Origin: Craspedostauros australis
Taxonomy: Eukaryota; Bacillariophyta; Bacillariophyceae; Mastogloiales; Achnanthaceae
Direction of reading: 5' to 3'
Length of the DNA: 64,000 nucleotides
NCBI GenBank assembly: GCA_026770025.1
Contig: JAMXDE010000027.1
Coordinates: 773,341 to 837,340, forward strand
Shown here: positions 20,480 to 31,783 of the stretch, one piece after another
Numbering within the stretch: position 1 is the first letter of the stretch
Layout: each line of letters starts with the position of its first letter
The notes under the pieces: generated by a model
The model's input: the letters and a program-made list of their open reading frames with translations, nothing else
Told to the model about the DNA's origin: nothing
Database searches by the model: none
Program-made: the position numbers and the translations under genes

Positions 20480-23458
20480 TCAAAAGGTTGGAAATTCGGT
20501 TCGAGTTTCGCAGACGTTGGCTGATGCGTTCCAACTGCACGATTGCATGCATAGCTCCTCGTCGGTGTATTTCGTCATGTTGATCTGAGTGCCCGACGTC
20601 GATAGAGCTGTCACGTTCGGATCATTGCAATCGGCGCAGGTCGGCACGAACCTGTTCCTGCCACAGTACGTGCACTCGCCGTGGTAACAGGTCCTCCTTT
20701 TGCTGCGTCTCGCGAAGAGAACGGTGCCGAAATCAGAGCCAGGGCCCGGCGACGAGTCGGCGCACATAGAACAGCAGGAGCAAACCACCGGCGGCAAGGG
20801 ATCTGGCTGCGTCATGTCAGCACATTCTGTGCGGAAGAAACTCGGTACGGTCAGCGCGTTGACGCAGAAGATAGGGTCGAGGTTGCCCGTGATGTATGTG
20901 GCCATCATGTCCACAATCTCCAACTGGATCAGATTCGTGTACTGTGTTGGGATCGTCCCGTTGATGTTGGTGTTCTGCAGACGAAGCTCTTCGAGACGTA
21001 GCGCTCTTCCAAGCTCGGATGGCATCGTTCCCGAGATGGACGTATGGTCAAAATCCAAAATGAAGAGGTTCTCCAGCATCCCGATCTCTGTTGGGATGGG
21101 TCCGTCGAATCCGTTCAGGTACAAATACAGATATTCCAAATTGGCCAGGTTCCCAATCTCGGAGGGTAGTGTTCCTTTCATCTTTGCCTCAACGACATCG
21201 AATGTTTCCAGCTTGGTCATGTTCCCGACCTCCGTCGGAATCATCCCGCTCACCTGCGTTTTGTACGTCTCCCACAGTGTCAATTCGTGGAGATGAGCGA
21301 TCTCGGTGGGAATTGGTCCATGCAGGTCTGTTTCTTGCAGGGAGAACTCCACCAAGTTCGTCAATCGCCCAATGTGGGTCGAGATCGTTCCGCGCAACCA
21401 CAGGTTGTCGTATAGATCCAGCACTCTTAGATTGGTCAGCAAGTACAATTCGTCAGGGATGCAATCTTCATCGTCGCATTGCAAACTGTTTCCGTTCAGC
21501 ACAAGATTGGTGACGAGTCCATCATCATCGCAGACGACCCCGCCGTCGCTGGTCCTCCAATCGCAATGAGTGAGAGACGGAACTAAGAAATTGTACCACA
21601 GTTGCCAACCGGTCGGCCCGCCCGTACTGTAGAACAGCACGATCAGCGCATACTCTTCCAGCAGGCGCACCATGCCGTAGTCGGTTTGCATCGGCGGCTG
21701 TTGTTCGTCGAGTCGTCGCTGCGCAACATTGGCCAAGCCCCGGTGCTGCGACAACCAATCGATGGCTCGATATTGCGGCGTCGTCGGATCGTCGAATATC
21801 GAGCGATTGTGCAAACCCAACGCTGCCTCCAAGCTTGGAAAGATGAGGTCAACGACGGAATTGAACAGGGTGGTTGGTGCAACGGAGATGGACGGGGTGT
21901 TGGAGGGTTGGTTGGATGGTGCCACGGAAGGTACGCGAGACGGAGCATTCGATGGTGACACCGATGGCATTGCGGACATGGACGGCGTTGATGACGGCAG
22001 AATGGAACGAGACGGCGCCATCGATGGGACTGCCGAAATGGAAGGCGCCGCGCTCTTCATCACTGTCGGCGGGGTCGTTTGGATTGAGACGCCGCCGCTG
22101 CCTGATTTGATTGTTGTGAGGGCTACCGCGGTTGCGATGGCGGCGACAATCAGAATAATGACGACGAGAAAGATCCAACGTCGTCGGCGGCGTCGCAGCT
22201 GAGTTGTGTTGACGCCATCCACAATGACTTCGCCTTGGACGGCTTCAACATCATGAGATTGATACATTGCCTGCCGCGCCGTCCGTTCTCGCAGCTCTTT
22301 CTCCATGCGTCGTTCGTATGCCTGACGAACCCGCTCCTGGACAACGACGTCGCGCTCTTCTGCAGATTGGGCCAGCACGGCGACGAGCGGCGTTTGGGAC
22401 AGCCTTCCCGTACTGACGCTGTTGGAGGTGCTTTCCTGCGGATTGCCCGTGGATTGCGACCCAGCGGAACTATGTTGGATTTGATCAAGATCTTGCGACG
22501 TGCTGTTATTGACGCGATGATCTGACATGTGGTCAGCTGTGCCAGTGCCAGTGGCGGTATCGCTGTCGATATTGATGCTTGTGGCAGACATGGATGGATT
22601 GGTTTGATTCAATGCCACAACACTGATCTGTTCGTCTGTACTTTGCTCAGGTGGTTGCACGAGACGTGCTGCATTTCGGCTGGTGTGCCGTTTGGATGGA
22701 AGTGCGTCGTCATGCTTCGTGAAGGCCGATGGCTGAATGACGCTGGCGGTCGGTTTCGAATTGGCAGTCATGGCTTTGAGATCCCTCATGATCTCAGTGG
22801 ACGTGCTTGGATGCAGCTTGGTGAGGTCCGGAACGAGCGAAGTTTGATCAACTTTACGAGGCTCGTCATCGACGTGCAGAAGGTCCTCGTCGTCTTCTTT
22901 GCCTGGCGTAGCATCGCCGTTGCTGCCTGCGGAATCACGCAACACAGCGCCATCGAGATAGATGCTATCGGCCTCCTCCATCTTGGCCATGCGACGTTGC
23001 TGCCGATGCTGCGATTCGATTGCTGAATTGCCCGCCTGCACGATGCGGTCCGTGATGGAAGATGCCTCGGCAGAACTGTTGTGGTGCTGTTTCTGGCGTC
23101 GCGCGGTGGATCGGAATGGTTGACTGTCGGCGGCCGTTGCCTGCGAGACACGGGATTGCGCATTTGCAGCGTCCTGCTTGGCTTCCTTGTTGGTACGTCT
23201 TGCGGTGGCAGCACGTATGGGGATGGCGCCTGGCTGCGTCGTGGGACGATCCGCATCGCTGGCAGTCCCCGCGATAGCTGATGCATCGGGAAGCATTGCA
23301 GGCCGACGAGAATGCTCGTGGACGTCATCGCGGACGTTGCCCGTTCGTTGCTGGCGACCGACTCTTGTGGTGGTACGAGTTGTTTCCTGGATATTGGTGG
23401 AGCGTCCACCCACCTCACCACCTTTGGCGGCCGATTCTTGCTGATCCGCTTTGCCCAT
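20480..23458 (-). CDS. Single-pass LRR membrane protein with PS-rich stalk
   Basis: Single-exon gene of 992 aa with a type II-like layout. The long N-terminal part (1-420) is hydrophilic and disordered, presumably cytoplasmic. An Arg run then precedes one membrane segment at about 428-450 (WIFLVVIILIVAAIATAVAL). Outside is a stalk of PSxxPS-type repeats (about 465-520). An LRR N-cap follows with EYALIVLFYSTGGPTGWQ and HCDW, then about ten LRRs of the plant-like IPxEIGxLxxLxxLxL type (about 620-880). The C-terminus is Cys-rich, including VVCSCCSMCAD. This layout is common in diatoms, where the ligands are unknown. It lies head-to-head with the costars-LRR gene and shares the stalk, N-cap and Cys-tail plan but lacks its costars domain and intron. 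Confidence 0.88.
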   Translation of the reverse strand: MGKADQQESAAKGGEVGGRSTNIQETTRTTTRVGRQQRTGNVRDDVHEHSRRPAMLPDASAIAGTASDADRPTTQPGAIPIRAATARRTNKEAKQDAANAQSRVSQATAADSQPFRSTARRQKQHHNSSAEASSITDRIVQAGNSAIESQHRQQRRMAKMEEADSIYLDGAVLRDSAGSNGDATPGKEDDEDLLHVDDEPRKVDQTSLVPDLTKLHPSTSTEIMRDLKAMTANSKPTASVIQPSAFTKHDDALPSKRHTSRNAARLVQPPEQSTDEQISVVALNQTNPSMSATSINIDSDTATGTGTADHMSDHRVNNSTSQDLDQIQHSSAGSQSTGNPQESTSNSVSTGRLSQTPLVAVLAQSAEERDVVVQERVRQAYERRMEKELRERTARQAMYQSHDVEAVQGEVIVDGVNTTQLRRRRRRWIFLVVIILIVAAIATAVALTTIKSGSGGVSIQTTPPTVMKSAAPSISAVPSMAPSRSILPSSTPSMSAMPSVSPSNAPSRVPSVAPSNQPSNTPSISVAPTTLFNSVVDLIFPSLEAALGLHNRSIFDDPTTPQYRAIDWLSQHRGLANVAQRRLDEQQPPMQTDYGMVRLLEEYALIVLFYSTGGPTGWQLWYNFLVPSLTHCDWRTSDGGVVCDDDGLVTNLVLNGNSLQCDDEDCIPDELYLLTNLRVLDLYDNLWLRGTISTHIGRLTNLVEFSLQETDLHGPIPTEIAHLHELTLWETYKTQVSGMIPTEVGNMTKLETFDVVEAKMKGTLPSEIGNLANLEYLYLYLNGFDGPIPTEIGMLENLFILDFDHTSISGTMPSELGRALRLEELRLQNTNINGTIPTQYTNLIQLEIVDMMATYITGNLDPIFCVNALTVPSFFRTECADMTQPDPLPPVVCSCCSMCADSSPGPGSDFGTVLFARRSKRRTCYHGECTYCGRNRFVPTCADCNDPNVTALSTSGTQINMTKYTDEELCMQSCSWNASANVCETRTEFPTF

Positions 23459-23826
23459 GGTTGCTCCTCATACCACGTTCCATCCGATGGTATAAAACAA
23501 TAATGTTATAGTATTATACACAGCGGTCTGCAAAGAGCGGATTTGTGGACGAGATGCTGCTGTGATGGTTGTTGCCGTGCCAAGGAAGCTTCTCTTTCTC
23601 ATGGCGCGCACTGACATGATCGTCCACAACATTCACACCAACAATCAACATCACCCGTTGATGGATCATGATCTCTCCCCACATCGCAACGATCCTGTTT
23701 GTTCTCAAGGCACCGGTTGCCGATGTGTGTTTCAGGTGAACGCTGACGTTTCTTGTGGTTCGGGGTGAATGTCCTTGCCGTCGGAGCGAACAAAATCATG
23801 TTCGGGGCGAACGCGAACAATATTAT

Positions 23827-23920
23827 TCATGACTCAATCATCATGGAACATTCGAATGAATCCCAGTATTCATGACTCGAACATCATGAATGGATCGAAT
23901 GAATCTCAGTATTCATGACT
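23827..23920. repeat. Repeated ATTCATGACT boxes between LRR genes
   Basis: Three occurrences of ATTCATGACT, with matching CGAATGAATC halves, within about 95 bp. They lie between two divergent promoters. Spacing is irregular, so this is not a simple tandem array. Confidence 0.7.
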
Positions 23921-24528
23921 GAGCTGGGCCGACTCCACAAAAACGGCTTGGCGCGACGAACGGAGAATTGGGCACGATCCACAAAATTGTGGAGGCCAAA
24001 AAGAACTCGGAAGGCACATGGCACAATAGTATCATGATGTCCGGATTTTTGTGCGGATGCGCCATTTTCGCGAAGGCGAGCGACTGTTTTTGGGTTTGTG
24101 GCGGCGACGCAGGTAGGGGGAGGTGTTTGCCTTTCTGTTGTTCTGTCGTTCCGTTGTTCTCGGATGCCTCTTTGTTGTTGTGGATGTCTGCACTCGACGA
24201 AGAAAGAGACCATGGTCGAGTCTTTGCCACAGAGAGGCATCAACCACACGGAGGCGCACCAGAACACCATAGTCACACAACACATCGCAACACATCACAA
24301 CACAGAAGGATTGGTTGAGCGACAGCAAGCACATCGCAAGTCCATTGGGAGCAGCGTGCAGGTGCCTCTCCGAGTGTCCTCTGAGTGTCCCCTGGGTATC
24401 ACCAACCTCTCTCTCTCTCTCTCTCTGCGTGTGTGTCTGCGTGTTCTTGGGTGAAGCCGAGGTTCCATTCCCTCCGCAGTCCATCACTCTCCATCACTGT
24501 CCGCTACACCATTGCCCACAACTAACGA

Positions 24529-24561
24529 CAACAGCCAACAGCCAACAGCCAACAGCCAACC
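24529..24561. repeat. CAACAGC heptamer array
   Basis: About four and a half tandem heptamers in the presumed 5' UTR of the costars-LRR gene, roughly 160 bp upstream of its ATG. Confidence 0.8.
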
Positions 24562-24717
24562 CACTAACAGGCTAGCTGGCAAGTTGAGGTGCAACATCCC
24601 TCCACCCTCCACTAATACACACCACAGCTACCACAACCAGCAAGCTAGCAATACGAGTATAACAGCAACAGCAACGTTAACGGCAACAGCAACACTGGCA
24701 CCAACACGAACAGCAAG

Positions 24718-27700
24718 ATGAGAAGAGGGCTGTCAAAGGCTGCGTCGGTGAGCAACACGCGCAGCGCGTTCGCCTCGCGACGATCGCTGTACGAGAATCC
24801 GTCTCCGTCGCAGAACCTGTCTCCCAACCCCTCTGCGTCCATCGACGACGACGAGGAGCTGCAGCAGCTCCTGCAGGACATCCGCCGCATCGGCATCGAA
24901 GGCGACGCGCGCGTCACGTTCCGCGAGCTGTACTCCGATGCCGCCGTCGAGAAGTTCTACGAGGCCCTGGTGGGCATCCTGCTCAAGGCCAAGAAGCGCG
25001 GACTCATCGCCTTCTCGGGACAGATGCTGCTGCGCGGACCGCACGACAATGTCATCATCTCCATCATGCCCACGGCCTTCGCCAGTCCCAACAGCGCCAA
25101 GAAGAAGAAGCTCGACATGGGCACCAACCGCGTCAGCGTGTCGAGTCGCGCCAGCGCCTTTGGTGGCAGCGGCCATGGTCGCAGATCCAGCCTGCGCCAG
25201 TTTGGACGCGGCGCGTCGACGTCGGCCATCAACACCACCATGCCGACGCCGCCGTGGTTGGATAAGGAAAACTCGAACCAAGGCGTGAGCAAGGCGGCAG
25301 CGGAAGCGGCGGAGACGATCCGCCAGCAGGAAGCTGCCAAGGCATCGCCCGATCCATCGCCGACTCCCGCGCCTCCCACGTCGCCGCCAGCCGAGTCGCC
25401 GGTTTCGGGTGTCGAGGAAAAAGGCGAATCGCCAGCGCCAGCAGCAGTACCAGCAGCAGTACCGGCCGCGACACCGGCAGATGAAGAAGGCGATGTCGAG
25501 ATTGATGACAACGAGGACGACGTTGAGATTGAAGAAGCTGACGACGTCGACATCGAATCCGAACCTGAAACAGAGCCAGAGTCGAAATCGGAGCCTGAGC
25601 CACCATCAACACCAACACCAGAACCAACTCCAAAAGCAGAAGCAGAAAATGCAACACCCGCTGAGAAGAGAACATCGTCCGGCAGCGAAAGCGCCGCCAT
25701 CACGTCCGTCATCAACGAAAGCGTCCTCAGCTTGACGAGCGATGCTGTCTACTCCGAAGACTTGCCACCCGACGATCCAAGTCAAGGCGAAATGAAACTC
25801 AATGACATTGACCCGCCCTCGACGCCGGAAAACAACATCCCGGACGACGAGGAAGAAGTGCCGCATGATGAGGAACCGCGCGGCAAGTTCTTTTACAAGA
25901 GTCCCAAACGCGATCGGGAGCTAGGGGGCAGGGCGGGGTTCTTGGCCGCCATTCCTGCCTTGAAGAAGAAGCACAGCAGCGATGAGGAAGATATCATGGA
26001 TGAGGATGCGGAAAAGTCGAGGCAGGCGGCGGCCGCCGATGCGAATGCGCCCGAGATTGAGTCCAGCGCGCATGACAAGAAAGTGCCTGCGGATACGCCT
26101 GCTCCTGATACAGACACGCCTGCTCCTGCCAACATCCCCAACGACAGCACGCACGAACCACCCCTCGAACGATCCGAGAGCGGAGAATCGTTGGAGCAAG
26201 ATGAGATCTTCTCCAAACCACCATCCAACAGCGACGTCTCCTTCATGTCGCCAAACAGCTCGCAAGGCAAGCTCGGCATGAGCCTGCGCATGCGACTCAA
26301 GGAGTACGGCGCCTTGCGCAAATCCATCGCCAAAAAGGAGAGCAACAGCAGCAACCTGGATGGTCGCAGCCCGCGCAAGGCGGATGGATCCGTGCATTCC
26401 GCTGTGCCTGCGCAGCTCGCGTCCACTCTCTCCGTCGATCTGCCCGACGACGATGGCGACGAAGATGTCAAGGCGCCATCGCCCTCGGCGGAAAGCGGTG
26501 CCACTGACACGACTCCGAAGAATGACAACACGCAAGCCAGCGTCCAAGCCGCAGATGAAGAGGCAGCAACATCTATTCCACCCAACAGCACATCGTCATC
26601 GAAGGTGGAACCCGCCGCGCCAGTCCCCACCGACGAAGCAGATGACATGGATGACTCAATGCACGACGACGATGCTGCGCTGGATTCCAAACGTGGTGAG
26701 GAGGATGCTGATATCCATCCCAAACTCGTTGCCAATCCATCCGACGAAGCCGAATTGGAAACCGACGAGCCCCTCTCCACTGCACCAGTCGATGATGATG
26801 ATGAAGAAGAGATCTTGGACGATATCGCCGAAGAATCCCTGACCTCCAATGATCGCGGAATGGTCCCGAAGGCATCGCCAAGTCCGGCTGCTTCTGATGC
26901 CAACAATGATCAAGTATCGGAGGACTCCTTTGTGGAGTTAGCCGACGAAGACATCGGTTCCGAAACGGACAGGCAGGAACGACGCCCGGGGGGAGGGGTC
27001 GAAAGCACCACCACCTTCGATGAAATCATCAGTTATGACGAAGTGGAGGAGGAGCTGGTGGAAAGCGCCGATGAGGTTCCAGTCACGACCACCGACGACG
27101 AGGAGATTATCGAAGTGACATTGCATGAGCACGAGGTTAATTCTGCCGTGGAAAGCCAAGATCGATTCGAACCCAGCGTGGAAGAGGTCGTCTACGATAG
27201 TCTTCTCGAAGATGAAAGCAATCCAGTCGAAACGGAAGTGATTGACGACGACGGCGACGATAACGAAGAGGATGAGGAGGTCACTCTGATCGAAGATGAT
27301 GAGCCACAAGAGGAGGAAGGAGAGGATGAAGAACTTCTGGAAGAGGAAGATCTAGAAAACGAAGAAGAGTTCCAAGAAGAGGAAATTGAAACCACCGTGG
27401 TGACGGAGAGCGAGCGCAACAAGGCAAGTGAGCGAGGAGACCGTGGAGTTGGTACGATCTTGCCGGTTGCTGCTGCAGCCACGGAACAGAGCAGCAGGGA
27501 AGTCGCAGAGAATCCCGACAAAGACAACGAACAATTTAATGACACATTCGAGGACCTTCGCCAAGATGGGCGACAACAAACACTCAGAACTCTTGTCGTC
27601 GAAACTGTGAAGGAAGACAAGAAGGACGGCAAGAAGGATGATTCGGAACGCAGCATCCCATCAGACATTTCCTTGTCCCAGTTCAAACCCATCAGCAAGC

Positions 27701-30055
27701 TCGATCTTGCATCAGAATCCAGCTTTGACGGAGACAAGGAAGCAACGGCAGCAGCAACTGATGCTGCGCTCATCTCTTCACCCACCGACGGCAGAGACGA
27801 CGACGGCATGGCAGGAATGGCCCCGCTCCCGGGCGTGGAGTACACATCCGGTTCATCCCATAGCCGCAATTCATGGATGCCGCCACCCGGCGACATGGAA
27901 GTTGGCTCTGAGGAACTGGAGCAGCTGCAACGCAAGGATACCTCATGGTCCAGCAACAAGGACAAGGTTAGCAGGGTCGACTTCGCCGGATATGTCCAAC
28001 CCGATACCTCCAGCTTCAAGTGGATGCCGCCCGAGGAACCGTTGGATGGCGATCAGAGCCCCGTCTACGATTCGGCCACGGACTTCACAGACGCCGATGG
28101 TTCGGCCATGCCACCTCTCAGCCCAGTAACTACCATCAGCAACCCAGCAAGCGTCGGGCATATCCCATCCTCCAACAGAAAATTGGAAGATGTGATGGAA
28201 GGCGACGAAGAAGAGACCGAAACGGAAGAAGAGAAGACGGATCACACTTCTGGCATTCCCGATGTTCCACCAGTTGACATGCTGGACCTAGTGGAGGCCT
28301 CCACGGAGAATCTGGGCTTCGCCGACCCATCCGAGAACAGCGGTTCCAACGAGAGCGGGGCCGCGGGCGCAACATTCAGTGCCGCACCAAATGAGTCTTC
28401 CACCGCCCCGCTGGATTCAGGCAACAACAGTAGCAGCAACGTGGGCGGAGCCGATGGCATCCGCATCCGTGGCGACAATGGCGATGATGGCATCCGCGTC
28501 GTCGGCGAGGGCAGCGACACTGATGCCGATGGCAGTGGTGCCATGGTCGACGTTGAGTTAGGCGACGGTGCAGCCGGTAACGGTAATGGCGGTGCCATGG
28601 GAGCCAAGTCAAGAGGCATTGGCCTTGGAGATGACGAAGATGATGACGAAAAAGAGGAGGAAGAGGAGGAAAAGAAAAGAGGTTTCTTCGTACTTTCGGC
28701 ATGTTGCTGTGGCCTTCTCATCGGAGCAGCTATCGCCTTGGCGATCTACATCCTGTTCATTGAAGATGATGACAGCAGTCCAGCCATCCGAGCTCTTGTC
28801 ACGGAGCCACCAACGCAGACCCCAAGTGTTGTGGTTCTCGATACAGCTGCGCCAACGGCAGCCGTAGTCACCGCCTCCCCCATCGTCACGCCTCTGTTGA
28901 CGTCGCCGCCGACCGCGCAGCCCACTGTGGGAACGGTGGCACCAACAGGCAGCCCGACGATAGCACCAACGCTCAGCGCAGACAACGCGGCAACCATTGC
29001 CGGGCTAATTTCATTCATCGATGACGTGTTCCCGGAAGGTGCACCTGCCCTGGCTGACACGTCATCCCCCCAGTACCAAGCCTTGCTTTTCATTTTCAAC
29101 CGCATTCCCAACAACCAAGGAATCTTCGATGACTTCCGGTTCCTTCAACGCTATGCCCTCGCAACGGTGTACTACAGCACCGGGGGAACAGAATGGAATA
29201 ACTCCACGGATTGGCTCACGAGCGCCAACGAATGCGATTGGTACACTTCATCGCCTGCCGCCACGATTTGCGACGGGGGGAACAACGTGGTGGAGCTAGA
29301 CCTCAGCAACAACAACCTCCGTGGTACCATGCCTATCGAGATTGCCATGCTGGCGGACAGCCTGGAAGTTATACGGATGTCCGGCAACCGGTTGGTCGGT
29401 ACGATTCCAGATATCGTCGTGGAATCTAACATCAATCTCGTGGAGTTCAGCGTCTCTGGAAATCTGTTGCGCGGGCCAATCCCAGCAACTGTTGGGCAGT
29501 TGCAAAATCTGGCAATATTGGACTTGAGTCGGAATGGATTGAACGAAACAATTCCCTCAGAGATTGGATCTCTGGGTTCATTGGGTAAGTGCGAAGCGAT
29601 GTGGAATGGAATGCTATGGTCTGCTATGCTACGAAGCGAGATGACTTGAAGCAAAGCAATTGACGCCCGTGGGCACCACCAGGAGCAACGCACATAATCT
29701 CTCTCAATCTTCTCATCCTCACATGCGTGCTGCATTCCCCTCTTTTCCTCTCCTCTGTTCTGCTCTCTGTACCATCCTTTCCAAACGGTTTGGAACTCTG
29801 CTTCTCACCATCATTCGAGTAGTGAACTTTTCCATCGCCGAAAATGATATCACCGGGGCAATCCCACCGGAGCTTGCATCAAACATCGCAATCCAAAACC
29901 TATTCATCGATCGTACCACATTGACCTCGGGACTCCCGCCGACTTTGTGCGATAACCTGGTGAATATCCAGCAATTCTGGTCAGATTGTACGGAGATCGG
30001 TGGTTGCGAATGCTGTACCACTTGTTGCGAAGGTGACGTCTGCCTTCCTACCTAG
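24718..30055 (+). CDS. Costars-domain / transmembrane / LRR fusion protein, two exons
   Basis: Exons 24718-29584 and 29823-30055 (1699 aa). The 238-bp intron has a GTAAGT donor and TAG acceptor and restores an LRR across the join (SLGSL/VNFSIAEND). Residues about 44-118 match the costars (ABRACL) domain: ELQQLLQDIRRIG, VTFRELYSD, FYEALVGILLKAKKRGLI, then GQMLLRGPHDNVIISI. Costars proteins are small actin-dynamics regulators, usually stand-alone or at the C-terminus of ABRA/STARS. A very long acidic, Ser/Pro-rich disordered region (about 200-1310) follows, then one membrane segment (about 1322-1346, Cys-rich inside) and a PT-rich stalk. An LRR N-cap (YALATVYYSTGGTEWN, CDWY) and several LRRs lead to a Cys-rich tail (GGCECCTTCCEGD). 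Topology should put costars in the cytosol and LRRs outside. The domain call is by eye. Confidence 0.85.
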
Positions 30056-30678
30056 GCTCTATGACCAAGCGAGACAAAGAGGGAGAAAGTGAAAGAGCTA
30101 AATGGATGTAATCTATGTTCACGTCGGTGCGAGCTAAAGTGAATCTAAATGTAAACAGGAAGGAAGAAGGGAAGGACCAGGAAGCGTGTCAATGGATCGC
30201 ACAGCATAGCAAGCGGTCAAAATTGCTTGAATGCAAGATTTAATATAATCTGTTACAACCATGTCATGTCACACAATCGTTTGTCCATCGCTGCGCATAG
30301 CATTGGGCGCTTGCCTCGCCGTGCGGTCTATGGTATCCAACTCATCCCCCACAGTCAGTCTGTCTTCGATAGTGAGCCAGGTTCTCAACTATTCTATGCC
30401 TGTCCACCATGATGAAGTAGACCAAAATACACCAGCACATCGATAGACACAGTGTGCTGCTCATTGCACACTCCTAGCTTTGCCAGACTCAACTGAAAGA
30501 CAATGCATCATTCTGCAACATGGCCAATCTTGCTGTCGAACCACTTGCCGGAGACAGGATCAATGCATGGCTTCGTTACCACTGCAAGAAACATCATCTT
30601 TTTGATTGTAGTTGTGGCTGTGTTGCTGTACTGTGAGTGGGTTCTTCATCCATGATATACTATTGCCCGCATGTGGTC
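30056..30678. other. Spacer between LRR gene and duplicated block A
   Basis: About 620 bp with the 3' flank of the costars-LRR gene. No gene or recognisable repeat is seen. Similarity with block B starts only at about 30679. Confidence 0.5.
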
Positions 30679-31208
30679 AAGTGAACAAACAACCACTTCT
30701 CATCCACATGGACAACATCATCCAAACTCTGAAACAGCCCATCATTTGCAATGTGATTGATGCAAAAGCATAGATGATCTGCCTAGTGCTTCTCTGAGAG
30801 CCCAAATATGTTGTTAATACAATGCCTTGTTGCGATTTTCATATTGAATAGTGTAGTTGGTGACACACCAATGGCAGCATCAGCTGCACAAAGGGTTGCT
30901 GCATCATTGTTGTTAAAGTGTTGTAGGTGTTCTTTCAGGTCCTCTTGGTCCCACTTCCATGCTCTACCACAAGGACCACAATGCAACAGCAAGCTCCAAG
31001 ATGATTGGAAGTTGCTGGCCACAGTCTTTCTCATGTTGGTCATCATTTTCTGGACTGTGGCATGATAAACATCGTAGTGCGCCACCGGATGATCGAGTGC
31101 CCTGTCCTTGCAACAGCCATTGACTTGTGAAAGCAAGAGTGTCACCATGATCTGAATCCGTTCGTCTGCAGACAAGTGCTCCCTCTTCTTGCGTTCCATC
31201 GATTCCAT
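30679..31208 (-). pseudogene. Mariner-like transposase fragment, block A copy
   Basis: Reads on the minus strand from MESMERKKREHLSADERIQI. It shows a first helix-turn-helix region (about 1-60) and a second HTH-like part (AAIGVSPTTLFNMKIATR). An in-frame TAG lies at 30783, and the same frame continues beyond it to LDDVVHVDEKWLFVH, the segment around the first catalytic Asp of plant-type Tc1/mariner transposases (VHxDEKWF). Sequence similarity then stops at the block border, so most of the DDE catalytic domain is missing. No terminal inverted repeats could be found. It is a relic that cannot encode an active enzyme. The same TAG is present in block B, so it predates the duplication. Confidence 0.75.
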
Positions 31209-31468
31209 TGTCTAGATGAGACTTGTGACAAGAAGTGCATGAAGGGCTCTTGCCCGAAGCTAAACACTGAGGAATTGGCAAGGTGCATTACGGAGACTGT
31301 CGATGACAACAAGTCGGAACAAAACGAGCAAGTTCCAGCGCGCAACGCAAAGCGCACACTAATTTGATGCACACAAGAAGCTTGAATGAACAGAAGGAGA
31401 ATGTGATGATCCCAGTAAGATGGAGCACCTTGATAGTGGGGGTAGGTCATCATGTCATCTAATTCAGT
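31209..31468. other. Mariner upstream flank
   Basis: Non-coding stretch shared by both blocks, probably part of the old mariner 5' region. No terminal repeat is recognised. Confidence 0.4.
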
Positions 31469-31783
31469 ATGGATTATAATGCTGTAATTGTGATCATGAT
31501 GTGCAGCAGGTCACTCCCAAAAAAGATGACTCGTGGCCCGCGACGAGCTGTGCCATTGTCTACTCACGAGACTCACATCAACACCCATGATCACCACGAA
31601 CAGAAAGGCGACAAATCGAACGAAGGTCTGATACCAAAATGGAGGTACCTCAATATCCAATTCGAACAGATGACGTCACATGATGACGTACTAATGCGAC
31701 ACCATTCAGACAACAAAGAGATTCTGGATGACATATTTGCGAGCCTGCAACACTTGCGAAGAAGTCTTGGGCATTCCAAATAA
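31469..31783 (+). CDS. Small conserved ORF, unknown
   Basis: 104-aa ATG frame (MDYNAVIVIMMCSRS... to ...LQHLRRSLGHSK). The block B counterpart stays in frame over the whole compared length with only base substitutions, unlike nearby segments, though many of these change residues. No family is recognised. Middle and end (KWRYLNIQFEQMTS, HSDNKEILDDIFASLQHL) look amphipathic and globular. It may be a small gene, an exon or a leftover of the mariner region. Coding status is uncertain. Confidence 0.35.
   Translation: MDYNAVIVIMMCSRSLPKKMTRGPRRAVPLSTHETHINTHDHHEQKGDKSNEGLIPKWRYLNIQFEQMTSHDDVLMRHHSDNKEILDDIFASLQHLRRSLGHSK

Larger units (their letters stand above)
23459..24717. promoter_or_regulatory. 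Shared upstream region of two divergent LRR genes
   Basis: A 1.26-kb head-to-head spacer, so it should contain both promoters. It has repeated ATTCATGACTC / TCGAATGAATC boxes (23827-23920), a CT run (about 24410-24426) and a CAACAGC heptamer array. The recurring ATTCATGACT boxes are candidate regulatory motifs by repetition only. Confidence 0.5.

Noticed and set aside
25893-26906. Long serine-rich minus-strand frame inside the costars-LRR gene
   Set aside because: Antisense of the acidic Asp/Glu/Ser region, which gives Ser-rich antisense frames automatically.
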